Source of the DNA: an uncultured Collinsella sp.
GTDB lineage: Bacteria; Actinomycetota; Coriobacteriia; Coriobacteriales; Coriobacteriaceae
Reading direction: 5' to 3'
DNA: 32,220 nt
NCBI GenBank assembly: GCA_900758375.1
Contig: CAAERJ010000016.1
Location: 1 to 32,220 of the forward strand
In this document: piece by piece, positions 1-8,018 of the stretch
How the letters are laid out: every line of letters starts with the position of its first letter
How positions within the stretch are numbered: position 1 is the first letter of the stretch
The notes under the pieces: model-generated
The model's database searches: none
The model's input: only the letters and a program-made list of their open reading frames with translations
What the model was told of the DNA's origin: nothing
Position numbers and translations under genes: made by a program

Positions 1-27
1 GTGCTTCACCCTGAGGTCTATACTCAT

Positions 28-66
28 GGAAAACCTCCCATTTCCCGATGTCCAAGAAATGGGAGG
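28..66 (-). terminator. Rho-independent terminator after the CarD-type gene
   Basis: An 11-bp perfect inverted repeat (34-44 with 56-66, arm CCTCCCATTTC) has an 11-nt loop and is followed on the minus strand by TTTT. It lies about 40 nt past the stop of the minus-strand CarD gene and fits an intrinsic terminator. The flank on the CarD side reads GGGGACAGTGAACTG on the minus strand, which resembles the start of the REP-like element near 3079, so it may be a REP unit used as a terminator. Confidence 0.6.
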
Positions 67-107
67 CAGTTCACTGTCCCCTTTGTGGTGGTTTTGGCGT
101 GGGCAGG

Positions 108-593
108 TTAGTTGAGGGCGGCTTGGGCTAGGCGGGCTTCGGCGGCCTCTTCGGTGACGCCCAGGGCCACGGCGAACTCCTCGATGGAGCGGCGCTTGGC
201 TTCCTTGAGTACGCGCATGTAGTAGGAGCTGGGCTTTTTATCTGCTTCCTCGGCCTGGCGAATACGGTGCATCATGGTTTTTGCCACGCGAACCGTCTCG
301 GGCGCGCCCAGCTTGAGCTGCTGCTTAAAGTGCGTCTCCTCGAGCGAGCTATTGCGCTCGGTAAAGGTGTCGCACTCCAGCTCATCGTAGTGGCTCAGCA
401 GGTGCTCTGCATCTTGCTGGGAGATAGCGGCATGCAGACGGTCGGCCTGCGCCACGGGGTACATGAGAATCGTCTGCGCATGTCCCTGTTTGGTCTCGAG
501 CAACAACATGGGCTGCGGTGTGTCGTCCCTAAAGCCGACGACGGTGCAGACTCCCTGACCCGGATGAATGACGTGTTGACCGATTGAGAACAT
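108..593 (-). CDS. CarD/CdnL-family RNA polymerase-binding transcription regulator
   Basis: This 161-residue protein begins MFSIGQHVIHPGQGVC, the usual opening of the CarD/CdnL/TRCF RNA polymerase-interacting domain (about residues 1-60), and has a helical C-terminal part (about 70-161) rich in Arg, Glu and Ala. Family members bind the RNA polymerase beta subunit and stabilise open promoter complexes, notably at rRNA promoters. The length is normal for the family. The start is supported by GGAGGT six bases upstream of ATG. It is transcribed alone, away from argS, with its own terminator at 28-66. The upstream region (594-800) is AT-rich and contains ATACG-N6-CGTAT at 606-621, a possible operator. 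The family call is secure; the regulon is not visible here. Confidence 0.9.
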   Translation of the reverse strand: MFSIGQHVIHPGQGVCTVVGFRDDTPQPMLLLETKQGHAQTILMYPVAQADRLHAAISQQDAEHLLSHYDELECDTFTERNSSLEETHFKQQLKLGAPETVRVAKTMMHRIRQAEEADKKPSSYYMRVLKEAKRRSIEEFAVALGVTEEAAEARLAQAALN

Positions 594-935
594 GCTACCT
601 CCAACTTATACGAATTTACGTATGTTAAGAATACCACGCTGACGTGCGCAAACCATTACTTTATGCAGGAAAAGCACACAACTCCGATAGGTAAGAGTAT
701 TCGATAAATAGAACGACTTATTCATACGTTTATGCATTTCTAGAACGTGTATAAACTGCAGGCAAACCGCCAACTTTGTACCGCCGCGCAAGAGCGGTAG
801 TCATTTTTGTGCATATGCAATATCTATTAGCTTTACCCTGCGACAGTAGTTACCGCTTGTGATAGAGTGCTACAAACTCTGGCTTTTGCCCTACGAGTGA
901 TCAAGAGCTCGGGGGCTTTAACACAAGGAGGATCT
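594..935. other. Divergent intergenic region between CarD-type gene and argS
   Basis: 342 bases without a convincing gene. It is clearly richer in A/T than its neighbours and must hold both divergent promoters. For the minus gene, TTGCGC and TAACAT spaced by 18 bases are a weak candidate. For argS, TAGAGT near 863 could be a -10 but no good -35 accompanies it. ATACG-N6-CGTAT at 606-621 is a short inverted repeat close to the CarD start. No T-box or riboswitch features were recognised. Confidence 0.5.
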
Positions 936-2789
936 ATGCCCGAGAAGATTGAAGAGCTGGTACGCGCTGCGCTTGCTGCGGCCCAGGAGGCCGGCGACCT
1001 TTCCGCATTTGAACTTGACGATTGCGCTATCGAGCGACCGGCTGATACTTCTCATGGCGAGTGGACCTCCACCATGGCCCTGAAGTCCGCCAAGCTGGCT
1101 CACTGCGCCCCGCGCAAGATCGCCGAGGCCGTCGTCGCCCATATGCCCGAGGACCCCGCAATCGAGAAGGTCGAGATCGCCGGTCCTGGCTTCATCAACT
1201 TCTACCTCTCCGTCGCCGTCAAGAACGCCATCTTTGGCGAGGCACGCGAGAAGGGTATGGACTTCGCTAAGTCCAACGTCGGTGGCGGCCTGAAGACCCA
1301 GGTCGAGTTCGTTTCCGCCAACCCCGTCGGCCCCATGCACATCGGTCATGGTCGCTGGGCCGCTCTGGGCGACTCCCTTTGCCGTGTGATGGACCACGCC
1401 GGTTACGACATCCAGCGTGAGTTCTACATCAACGACCACGGCTCTCAGATGAACACCTTCGGTAACTCCATCAGCACGCGCTATATGCAGCTTGCCGACA
1501 TCATCGCCAAGCAGGGCGTGGATATCGACGAGGCTCACAAGCTTCTGATCGCCGACCGCGACGCCTTTGTTGCCGACGAGAGCGACGAGCATCCCGAGAC
1601 CCATCCGTATCAGGACAACTTTGCCGAGACTCTGGGCAAGGACTCCTACGGCGGCGACTACATCATCGACGAGGCTGCCGAGTTCTGGCGCACCGACGGC
1701 GATAAGTGGGTCAACGCCGATCCGCAGGAGCGCATGGAGAGCTTCCGTGAGCGCGGCTACGTAAAGATGGTCGACAACATGCGCGACCTTTGCCACGCCG
1801 TTAACTGCGACTTCGATCGTTGGTTCTCCGAGCGCTCTCTGTACGTGAAGGACACCGAGGGCGAGACCGCCGGCACCTCCGCCGTCGACCGCGCTTTTGA
1901 GAAGCTCGACAAGATGGGTTATCTCTACACCAAGGACGGCGCCCTGTGGTTCCGCTCCACCGATCTGGGCGATGACAAGGACCGCGTCCTGATCAAGTCC
2001 GATGGCGAGTACACCTACTTCGCCTCCGACGTTGCCTATCACTGGGATAAGTTCCAGCGCGTCGACCACGTCATCGACATCTGGGGCGCCGACCACCACG
2101 GCTACATCGAGCGCGTCCGCTGCGTCTGTGACGCTCTTGGCTATCCCGGCAAGTTTGAGGTTCTGCTGGGCCAGCTCGTCAACCTGCTGCGCAACGGCAA
2201 GCCCGTCCGTATGTCCAAGCGCAAGGGCACCATGGTGACCCTGCAGGAACTCGTCGACGAGGTCGGCTCTGACGCCGCCCGCTACACGCTCATCTCCAAA
2301 AGCTCCAACCAGATGGTCGACTTCGACATTGAGGCCGTCAAGAAGCGCGACAACTCCAACCCGGTGTACTACGTGCAGTACGCTCACGCTCGCGTGTGCT
2401 CCATCCTGCGTCGTGCCGCCGACGTTACCGCCGAGCAGGCCGCCGAGATGGGCATGAAGGCCGTCGCCGAGAAGGCTATTGGCGAGAACGTCGATTACTC
2501 GCTGCTGACCGACCCGACCGAGCTCGCCCTTTCGCGTAAGCTCAACGAGCTCACCGACCTCATCGGTAGCTGCGCTCGCGATCGCGCCCCGTTCCGCCTG
2601 ACGCACTTTGCCGAGGAGCTCGCTGGCGACTTCCACAGCTTCTACGCCGCCTGCCAGGTCCTTCCGAGCGAGGGCCGTCCCGTCGACCCTGAGCTCTCGC
2701 GCGCCCGTTTGGCCGCCTGCGACGCCGTCCGTGTGACGCTCGCCCTGGTGCTTACCCTCGTTGGCGTTTCTGCCCCCGAGCAGATGTAA
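936..2789 (+). CDS. argS: Arginyl-tRNA synthetase
   Basis: This 617-residue class I aminoacyl-tRNA synthetase charges tRNA-Arg with arginine using ATP. The N-terminal ArgS additional domain (about 1-100) leads into the catalytic domain with HIGH at 135-138 (context NPVGPMHIGHGRW) and a KMSKS-type loop RMSKRKG at about 425-431. The alpha-helical DALR anticodon-binding domain follows (YVQYAHARVCSIL onward) and ends at VSAPEQM. The ATG at 936 is chosen because AAGGAGG lies just upstream. The frame stays open for 23 codons further, but that extension has no ribosome binding site and no family similarity. The gene stands alone and is followed by a strong terminator. A long antisense frame inside it comes from GC-rich codon usage. 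Confidence 0.97.
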   Translation: MPEKIEELVRAALAAAQEAGDLSAFELDDCAIERPADTSHGEWTSTMALKSAKLAHCAPRKIAEAVVAHMPEDPAIEKVEIAGPGFINFYLSVAVKNAIFGEAREKGMDFAKSNVGGGLKTQVEFVSANPVGPMHIGHGRWAALGDSLCRVMDHAGYDIQREFYINDHGSQMNTFGNSISTRYMQLADIIAKQGVDIDEAHKLLIADRDAFVADESDEHPETHPYQDNFAETLGKDSYGGDYIIDEAAEFWRTDGDKWVNADPQERMESFRERGYVKMVDNMRDLCHAVNCDFDRWFSERSLYVKDTEGETAGTSAVDRAFEKLDKMGYLYTKDGALWFRSTDLGDDKDRVLIKSDGEYTYFASDVAYHWDKFQRVDHVIDIWGADHHGYIERVRCVCDALGYPGKFEVLLGQLVNLLRNGKPVRMSKRKGTMVTLQELVDEVGSDAARYTLISKSSNQMVDFDIEAVKKRDNSNPVYYVQYAHARVCSILRRAADVTAEQAAEMGMKAVAEKAIGENVDYSLLTDPTELALSRKLNELTDLIGSCARDRAPFRLTHFAEELAGDFHSFYAACQVLPSEGRPVDPELSRARLAACDAVRVTLALVLTLVGVSAPEQM

Positions 2790-2833
2790 GCGCTGGTCGT
2801 TTGACTGCGTTGGTTTGGTTTGACTGAGCCTCG

Positions 2834-2868
2834 AAAGCCCGATCTCCCATGCGGAGGTCGGGCTTTTT
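2834..2868 (+). terminator. Rho-independent terminator of argS
   Basis: GCCCGA (2837-2842) pairs with TCGGGC (2858-2863), extended inward by CTCC/GGAG around a 5-nt loop, and is followed by TTTTT (2864-2868). It sits 45 bases after the argS stop. Confidence 0.85.
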
Positions 2869-2925
2869 GCGTTTAGCGAGACAATTTGGCTTGCTGGAAA
2901 ATGCTACCAAATCGCAACTATACCG

Positions 2926-3053
2926 GTTTACTACGATGAATCGAGGGATTCCAATCACACGGGCTTTTCAACGAAAAGTGCAAGCCATCTAGCTGGGGTT
3001 TTATTTTTTCGGTTTTTGGCGTGGTCGTGGTTGAGCGATTCATCGTAGTAAAC
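2926..3053. repeat. Long inverted repeat, 18-bp perfect arms
   Basis: GTTTACTACGATGAATCG at 2926-2943 returns as its exact reverse complement at 3036-3053, with 92 bases between. Similarity extends imperfectly outside the arms: aactatacc before the left arm against the reverse complement of agccatagtt after the right arm. The interior holds no convincing gene. The arrangement suggests a small palindromic mobile element of the REP/BIME or MITE kind. No target-site duplication could be confirmed. Confidence 0.65.
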
Positions 3054-3066
3054 AGCCATAGTTTTG

Positions 3067-3110
3067 AAAATGACCCTTGGGGACGGAGGAAAACGGATCA
3101 TTTTTGTCCC
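3067..3110. repeat. REP-like interlocked repeat
   Basis: Four short segments interleave: AAAATGA (3067-3073), GGGGAC (3079-3084), TCATTTT (3098-3104) and GTCCC (3106-3110). The first pairs with the third and the second with the fourth, which is the topology of an H-type pseudoknot. Dispersed GC-starting repeats of this size are typical partners of REP-associated tyrosine transposases; whether this one is repeated elsewhere cannot be seen from one window. Confidence 0.4.
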
Positions 3111-3139
3111 GTGGAGGAGCGGTGGGATACCTTCTGCCA

Positions 3140-3290
3140 AGAATCGGGGGCATCTACTACGTTTAAGTGCGTACCCCGAACCACGCCGAAAATCGCAATA
3201 TTAAAATCGCAGGTAGCAGGTCTGCGACTTTCGAAAAATAGTGAGTATGGTCAGGGGTGCGGGGGCAAACGTAGTAGATGGGCGCGATTC
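3140..3290. repeat. Imperfect palindrome of about 140 bp
   Basis: CATCTACTACGTTT (3151-3164) is matched by AAACGTAGTAGATG (3267-3280). The similarity continues inward: both arms read on into a short spacer followed by ACCCC and ACCA, then GCCGAAAATCGCA on one side and CGAAAGTCGCA on the other. The whole forms a nested palindrome. The core ACTACG is shared with the inverted repeat at 2926-3053, so the two are probably related elements. Confidence 0.55.
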
Positions 3291-3382
3291 GTGGCACATC
3301 GATCTTGGGGCCGATGCCCTTGTCCCTTAGCTGTTCCGTTTTCTCGATGCTTGAGGCTTGATCTGCCTTCTTCTTATGAGTT

Positions 3383-3441
3383 GCGGTGGAATGGTTCCTG
3401 CTTGAGAGGTGCCGGCCGGGATTTGGGAACTATTTCACCGC
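3383..3441. repeat. 18-bp stem-loop
   Basis: Bases 3383-3400 pair with 3424-3441 over 18 positions, including four G-T pairs, around a 23-nt loop that holds GCCGGC. Only a short TTTT follows, so this is not a clean terminator. It lies in the gene-free stretch 2790-3701, upstream of the rho promoter. Confidence 0.45.
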
Positions 3442-3529
3442 AGCTTTTGATGTGGCGATGGTGTACGCCGGAACTTTGTAAAGAGCATCCCTTTTGACTA
3501 GTCGTTTAAGAACGTCCCCGATGACTAAG

Positions 3530-3557
3530 TTGCAGGTGGTTGCGGTTGTGTTACACT
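3530..3557 (+). promoter_or_regulatory. Probable sigma-70-type promoter of rho
   Basis: TTGCAG (3530-3535) and TACACT (3552-3557) are separated by 16 bases. The predicted start near 3563 would give a leader of about 140 nt before rho. Confidence 0.5.
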
Positions 3558-3562
3558 AACGC

Positions 3563-3701
3563 TGCGTATATAACGCAATCATCTCTATACAGATCAATGA
3601 TGTCCGTCGGTATTTGACGGAGCTAGACTGTTTAGCCGCCCTGAAGGTTTATGCAGGGAGCATGTGATCACAGGGCTTGAAAAGAAAGTTGAGCAAACAC
3701 T
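3563..3701 (+). other. Long 5' leader of rho
   Basis: About 139 nt lie between the predicted start and the GTG of rho. The leader contains the small hairpin TCCGTC (3603-3608)/GACGGA (3616-3621) and a purine-rich stretch before the start codon. Long leaders that allow autogenous Rho-dependent attenuation are known for rho in other bacteria; here that is an inference from length and position only. Confidence 0.4.
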
Positions 3702-6245
3702 GTGTCTGATCAACAACAAGAAAACGAAATAACGACGACGCAAACGGCTCCCGCTGCACCGGTTACGTCGGACCAGGCCGTGCTTTCCGCGCCGGCGCAG
3801 GTCTCGGCTCCCGAGGCGCTTAAGGCCGCCGCGCCCACCACGCCCGTTGCTAGCGAGGAGGCTGCTCCCGCTAAGCCTAAGCGCACGCGTCGTTTGGCCA
3901 AGCCTGCTGCGGACGGCGAGGATGCCGAAAAGCCCAAGCGTCGTACGACGCGCACCACGCGCGCGAAGCGCCCCGTTGCCACCGATGCTTCGGCCCCCAT
4001 TTCCGATGAGGTCGCGCAGGCCCGTGCACTGGCGCAGATTAGCGAGGCCCAGGTTGTGCGTGCCCGCCGTCGCGCTGCCGAGCGCGAGGCCGCGGCATTG
4101 ACTGAGCTCGCTGCGCCGGTCACCCCCGAGGCTCCTGCTGCCGAACAGTCGGCCGAGAAGACGGCACCGCGCACGCGTCGCCGTGCGGCAGCCAAGACGC
4201 AGCAGCCCGTCGAGCAGCTGACTCCTGAGGTCGCTGAAGCTCCGGCTCGTTCTGCGGCAGGGGAGGGCGCTTCCTCCGCTGAGCCCGTCGTGCACGCTGA
4301 GGTCAACGAGGTTCCCGTCGTTGATCCGGCTCTGCGCCCGCATCGTCGTGGCCGCAAGCCCAAGGCGTATGTTGAGGCCGAGAAAGCCGCTGCCGCAGCA
4401 GCTGCTGCCCAGGGCGCAGCGGTGACGGCCGAGCCTACGGCCACGGTCGATGCCCCGGTCCAGGACGCTCCGTCCACCGAGGCTCCCGCATCTGCCGATG
4501 CCGAGCCCGCCGATGTCCGTCCCGGCCGCAGCCGTCGCACCGCGGCAAAGCGCTCGACGAAGGCGAAGGTCAAGGCTGAGGCTAAGCCCGTCGACGACAA
4601 GTCCTCCGAGGCAAACGCCGATGCCGCTTCCGAGGCCGAGAACGTCGACCAGCCGGCAACTGAGAAGCCCAAGCGCACGCGCAAGAAGTCCGCGAGGGCC
4701 AAGGGTGCCGAGCAGCAGGGCGACGCCGAACCCAGCAACCATGCCAACGCCGATGCCAAGGCAGAGGGCGAGGCCCCGTCCGGCACCGATACGCCCGCAG
4801 CCGCGGCTGACGGGGGCGCCGAGGCCGAAGCGGGTGTCCGTCCCGGCCGCCGTCAGCACAAGCGCAACGACGAGCGCAACGACCGCAAGGACGATCGCAA
4901 CAACGACCGCCGCAGCCGTCAGCGCGACCGCAAGCAGCGCAACAAGGAGCGCAACGCCGCCCCCACCGAGCCCACGCTTTCGCGCGAGGAGCTTGCGGCC
5001 ATGAAGGTAGCCGAGCTGCGCGAGAAGGCAAAAGAGTTCGAGATCGAGACGACCGGCAAGAAGAAGGCCGAGCTTGTCGAGGAGATCTACACGACCGCCG
5101 CGAAGGCCGAGGGCTTCCGTGATATTAAGGGCATCCTGCAGATTCGCCCGGACAACTCCGGCATCATCCATGCCCACGGTTACATGAAGTCCAATGAAGA
5201 CGCCTTCGTCCCCGCTTACCTCATCCGCTCCGCACGCCTGCGCACGGGTGATGTCATCGAGGGTTCGCTGCGCCCCTCGCGCGGCGGCGACAAGCGAGCC
5301 GGCCTCGCCAAGATCACGACCGTTAACGGCATGGATCCCGAGCAGATCCGCAACCGCCCCAAGTTCGGCGACCTTACCCCGGTCTATCCCAACGAGCCGC
5401 TGCGCATGGAGCACGGCAAGGATTCCATCACCGGTCGCGCCATCGATATCGTGTCGCCGATCGGCAAGGGCCAGCGTGGCCTGATCGTGTCGCCGCCCAA
5501 GGCCGGCAAGACAACGATCCTTAAGAAGATCTGCCAGTCCATCTCGATCAACAACCCCGAGGTGCACCTCATTTGCCTGCTCGTCGACGAGCGCCCCGAA
5601 GAGGTCACCGATATGCAGCGCTCCATTAAGGGCGAGGTCGTGGCCTCGACCTTCGATATGCCCGCCGACAACCACACCCGCGTGGCCGAGCTCGTCATCG
5701 AGCGTGCCAAGCGCATTGTGGAGCTGGGCGGCGATGTCGTGGTGGTGCTCGACTCCATCACACGTCTTGCGCGCGCCTACAACCTGGCGGCACCCGCCTC
5801 GGGCCGTATCCTTTCGGGCGGCGTCGATTCGGCAGCTCTCTATCCGCCCAAGCGTTTCCTGGGTGCAGCCCGCAATATCGAAAACGGCGGCTCGCTCACC
5901 ATCCTCGCCTCCGCCCTTATCGACACCGGCTCCAAGATGGATGAGGTCATCTTTGAGGAGTTCAAGGGCACCGGCAACATGGAGCTCAAGCTCGACCGCG
6001 ATCTTGCCGACCGCCGCATCTTCCCGGCCATCGACCCCGTTGCCTCCGGTACGCGCAACGAGGACCTGCTGGTCGACGAGCAGATGCGCCCGTTTGTCTT
6101 TGGCCTGCGTCGCATTCTCGCCGGTATGAACAACACCGAGCGCGCGGCGGCGTCGTTTATTAAGGGCCTTAAGGGCACCAACACCAATCAGGAGTTCTTG
6201 GTGCGTTCGGCCAAAAAGCACAGCGACTACGAGCAGACGTTTTAG
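3702..6245 (+). CDS. rho: Transcription termination factor Rho, with long disordered N-terminus
   Basis: This 847-residue Rho is about twice the length of E. coli Rho. The extra length is an N-terminal region (about 1-424) of Ala, Pro, Glu, Lys and Arg, almost certainly disordered, with recurring basic motifs (KPKRTRR, RRGRKPK, RPGRSRR, RPGRRQHK) and a final Arg/Asn/Asp-rich segment at about 382-421. The conserved core follows: Rho_N helices (about 426-470), the cold-shock RNA-binding domain (about 472-550), then the hexameric ATPase with P-loop SPPKAGKT (about 597-604) and Walker B VVVVLDSITR (about 678-687). Rho is an RNA-dependent ATPase that releases transcripts. Extended Rho N-termini are known in Actinobacteria, where they add RNA binding. 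The start is GTG at 3702; the ribosome binding site is weak, so it could lie slightly elsewhere. Confidence 0.96.
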   Translation: MSDQQQENEITTTQTAPAAPVTSDQAVLSAPAQVSAPEALKAAAPTTPVASEEAAPAKPKRTRRLAKPAADGEDAEKPKRRTTRTTRAKRPVATDASAPISDEVAQARALAQISEAQVVRARRRAAEREAAALTELAAPVTPEAPAAEQSAEKTAPRTRRRAAAKTQQPVEQLTPEVAEAPARSAAGEGASSAEPVVHAEVNEVPVVDPALRPHRRGRKPKAYVEAEKAAAAAAAAQGAAVTAEPTATVDAPVQDAPSTEAPASADAEPADVRPGRSRRTAAKRSTKAKVKAEAKPVDDKSSEANADAASEAENVDQPATEKPKRTRKKSARAKGAEQQGDAEPSNHANADAKAEGEAPSGTDTPAAAADGGAEAEAGVRPGRRQHKRNDERNDRKDDRNNDRRSRQRDRKQRNKERNAAPTEPTLSREELAAMKVAELREKAKEFEIETTGKKKAELVEEIYTTAAKAEGFRDIKGILQIRPDNSGIIHAHGYMKSNEDAFVPAYLIRSARLRTGDVIEGSLRPSRGGDKRAGLAKITTVNGMDPEQIRNRPKFGDLTPVYPNEPLRMEHGKDSITGRAIDIVSPIGKGQRGLIVSPPKAGKTTILKKICQSISINNPEVHLICLLVDERPEEVTDMQRSIKGEVVASTFDMPADNHTRVAELVIERAKRIVELGGDVVVVLDSITRLARAYNLAAPASGRILSGGVDSAALYPPKRFLGAARNIENGGSLTILASALIDTGSKMDEVIFEEFKGTGNMELKLDRDLADRRIFPAIDPVASGTRNEDLLVDEQMRPFVFGLRRILAGMNNTERAAASFIKGLKGTNTNQEFLVRSAKKHSDYEQTF

Positions 6246-6286
6246 ACCAAGAGCCGCACGCTATATCGCCATAAGAACGGGCAATC

Positions 6287-6317
6287 GGGCCGGGGTTTAT
6301 GCCCCGGCCCTTTCTTT
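6287..6317 (+). terminator. Rho-independent terminator of rho
   Basis: A 9-bp GC stem (GGGCCGGGG 6287-6295 with CCCCGGCCC 6302-6310) has a 6-nt loop and the tail TTTCTTT. It lies 41 bases past the rho stop. Confidence 0.85.
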
Positions 6318-6394
6318 ACGGCGCCACTCGGCAACATTTTCTGACCTTATGACCGACAAGCAGCAGTTTTCGAGCCATAATCCGGCCTCATCGC

Positions 6395-6423
6395 TTGCAA
6401 TCGGAGGGTTGGTTTCGCATAAT
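6395..6423 (+). promoter_or_regulatory. Probable promoter for the membrane protein/VanZ pair
   Basis: TTGCAA (6395-6400) and CATAAT (6418-6423) are separated by exactly 17 bases. They lie 136 bases upstream of the ATG at 6560, in otherwise gene-free sequence. Confidence 0.5.
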
Positions 6424-6559
6424 AACTTTAAGCTTCGCGACGGAAAACGCAGATGAAACGAACCATATACCGTTGCTTTGGGACGCATGTCCCGCTTCAT
6501 CTTCTCTCGCGCAGCCAACTAAATGATGCGATTTGGGTGCTGGAAGATGGGGAGAGCTC

Positions 6560-8011
6560 ATGGCTTCTTCTGATGCAACACAACGAGCAGTCCTTGCCGG
6601 ACTTTCCTGCGGGATCGGCCTTGCCGCCCCCGTGGTGATGTATGCCGCGACGCTGCCGTTCTCGTCGGTCAACGAGACGGTTGTCGCGGGCGCGGTTCCC
6701 TTCGCCGTTGGTGCGGTGGCAGGCGTGGGCATCTACGCAGCCTCGCTGGGCATTTCCGAGTATCGTGCCGAGCACGATGGCCGCCTGTTTGAGCCCGATG
6801 CCGTGGGCGGCGCCGCTCAGTTTGGCCGGACCCACAACGAGTTCAAGACCGCCTCGATTCCCGCACAGCAGCAGGGGGCGGCGCCTCAGCCTGCGGCTCC
6901 GGCTGATCAGGCCAATGCCGCACAGCCTTCTTCCGCATTTCTCTCCGGCCTGACCGGTGCGTTCCAGCGCCGCCACGCCGACGATGGCGTTCCCACCATC
7001 GCGCGCGCGGCTAACGCCATGGATGAGGCCGAGGCCTGGTCTATGATCGACAGCATGCTCGATGACGATTCCCCGGTCAGCTGCGATGCCGTGCGTTCGC
7101 GCGATGTCTACCAGGTCGCAATCGACGAGCTCACCAACGGTGGAAAGACCGGTTCTTACAATCGCGATGACATTGCCGCTGCCGCACGCGCCGTCTCGGG
7201 CTCTCATGCAGCCCCTGCGGGCAGCACCGCAGCCTTCGTGGCGCTTGTAGCCAACGCAGCCAACAATGCCGCCTATAACGGCGCGTCGTCGGCTGCGTAC
7301 GCCTCTGCCGCGTCGGCTGCTTCGGCCGGCCAACAGAGCGCAGCTCAGGCGGCTCCTGTCGCCGACCCCTTTGCCGATGAGCCCCTGGCTGTCGACGAGG
7401 AGACCATTGCCGCTCGCCGAGCTGCCGAAAGCTCGCTTTGGGGCGCTTCGGCCCAAATGCAGGCCGCGGAGGCGGCGCCGTACAACGCCAAGCTCGCCAG
7501 CATGCCCATCATTTCCGATGCCAAGGGTGTGGATCTCTCCGATCTGGACGAGCCTGCCGCCATCACTGCGTCTATCGATGCCCAGGATCGCGTGGATACC
7601 GACAGTCTCCCCGATGCCTCTCTTGAGGAAGATGTCCCCATGGCCGATTATTCGGGCCACGAGGACATGTGGGCCGCCGCCATGGCGATCATGGCCGAGG
7701 CTGCCGAGCCCTCCCCCGTGGCGGTGCCCACGCCTGCAGCCTCACCTGTCTCGGTTGCTCCCGTCTATGTCGGCCGCCACAGCTCCGTGCTTCCCGAGGA
7801 TACCGCGCGTATCTCGCGCGAGGGTATCGAGCGCGCCGAGGCTATCGCTGCCGGCGTTATGGAAAACCGTCGCCATGAGCGCGTCAATCAGATTCTCGAG
7901 GAAGAGATCAACCGTCTACATTCTGCGGCCGTCAAGCGCACGGGCCGTGCCTATCTGAGCGTTATCGAGGGCGGTACCGCCAGCTTTACACCGCTGCGCG
8001 CGGAGGCATAA
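6560..8011 (+). CDS. Ala-rich membrane protein of unknown function
   Basis: The product has 483 residues and was not recognised as a named family. Two hydrophobic helices sit near the N-terminus (about 9-31 and 39-62). A long Ala/Ser/Asp/Pro-rich tail, low in predicted structure, follows, with YRAEHDGR just after the second helix suggesting a cytoplasmic tail. A short stretch near residue 160 (MDEAEAWSMIDSMLDDDSP) and the C-terminal 70 residues (SREGIERAEAIAAGV to SVIEGG) look helical and less biased, so they may be the functional parts. ATG 6560 is preferred over an in-frame start 27 bases earlier because GGGGAG lies at 6549-6554. It is 7 bases ahead of the VanZ-like gene, so the two are probably co-transcribed. 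A cell-envelope role is an inference. Confidence 0.75.
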   Translation: MASSDATQRAVLAGLSCGIGLAAPVVMYAATLPFSSVNETVVAGAVPFAVGAVAGVGIYAASLGISEYRAEHDGRLFEPDAVGGAAQFGRTHNEFKTASIPAQQQGAAPQPAAPADQANAAQPSSAFLSGLTGAFQRRHADDGVPTIARAANAMDEAEAWSMIDSMLDDDSPVSCDAVRSRDVYQVAIDELTNGGKTGSYNRDDIAAAARAVSGSHAAPAGSTAAFVALVANAANNAAYNGASSAAYASAASAASAGQQSAAQAAPVADPFADEPLAVDEETIAARRAAESSLWGASAQMQAAEAAPYNAKLASMPIISDAKGVDLSDLDEPAAITASIDAQDRVDTDSLPDASLEEDVPMADYSGHEDMWAAAMAIMAEAAEPSPVAVPTPAASPVSVAPVYVGRHSSVLPEDTARISREGIERAEAIAAGVMENRRHERVNQILEEEINRLHSAAVKRTGRAYLSVIEGGTASFTPLRAEA

Positions 8012-8018
8012 TTGCCTC

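Noticed and set aside
594..935. Possible T-box leader of argS
   Set aside because: No T-box sequence, specifier loop or antiterminator/terminator pair could be recognised before argS.
918..2636. Long open frame of 572 codons antisense to argS
   Set aside because: It is a shadow of a GC-rich gene; the translation is repetitive Val/Gly/Leu/Asp with no family features, and argS on the other strand is certain.
3021..3497. Open frame of 158 codons in the argS-rho gap
   Set aside because: It runs across the palindromic repeats, has no ribosome binding site and no recognisable domain.
3594..6221. Open frame of 875 codons antisense to rho
   Set aside because: It mirrors the rho coding frame and gives low-complexity Gly/Leu/Arg sequence; no start site or domain was seen.
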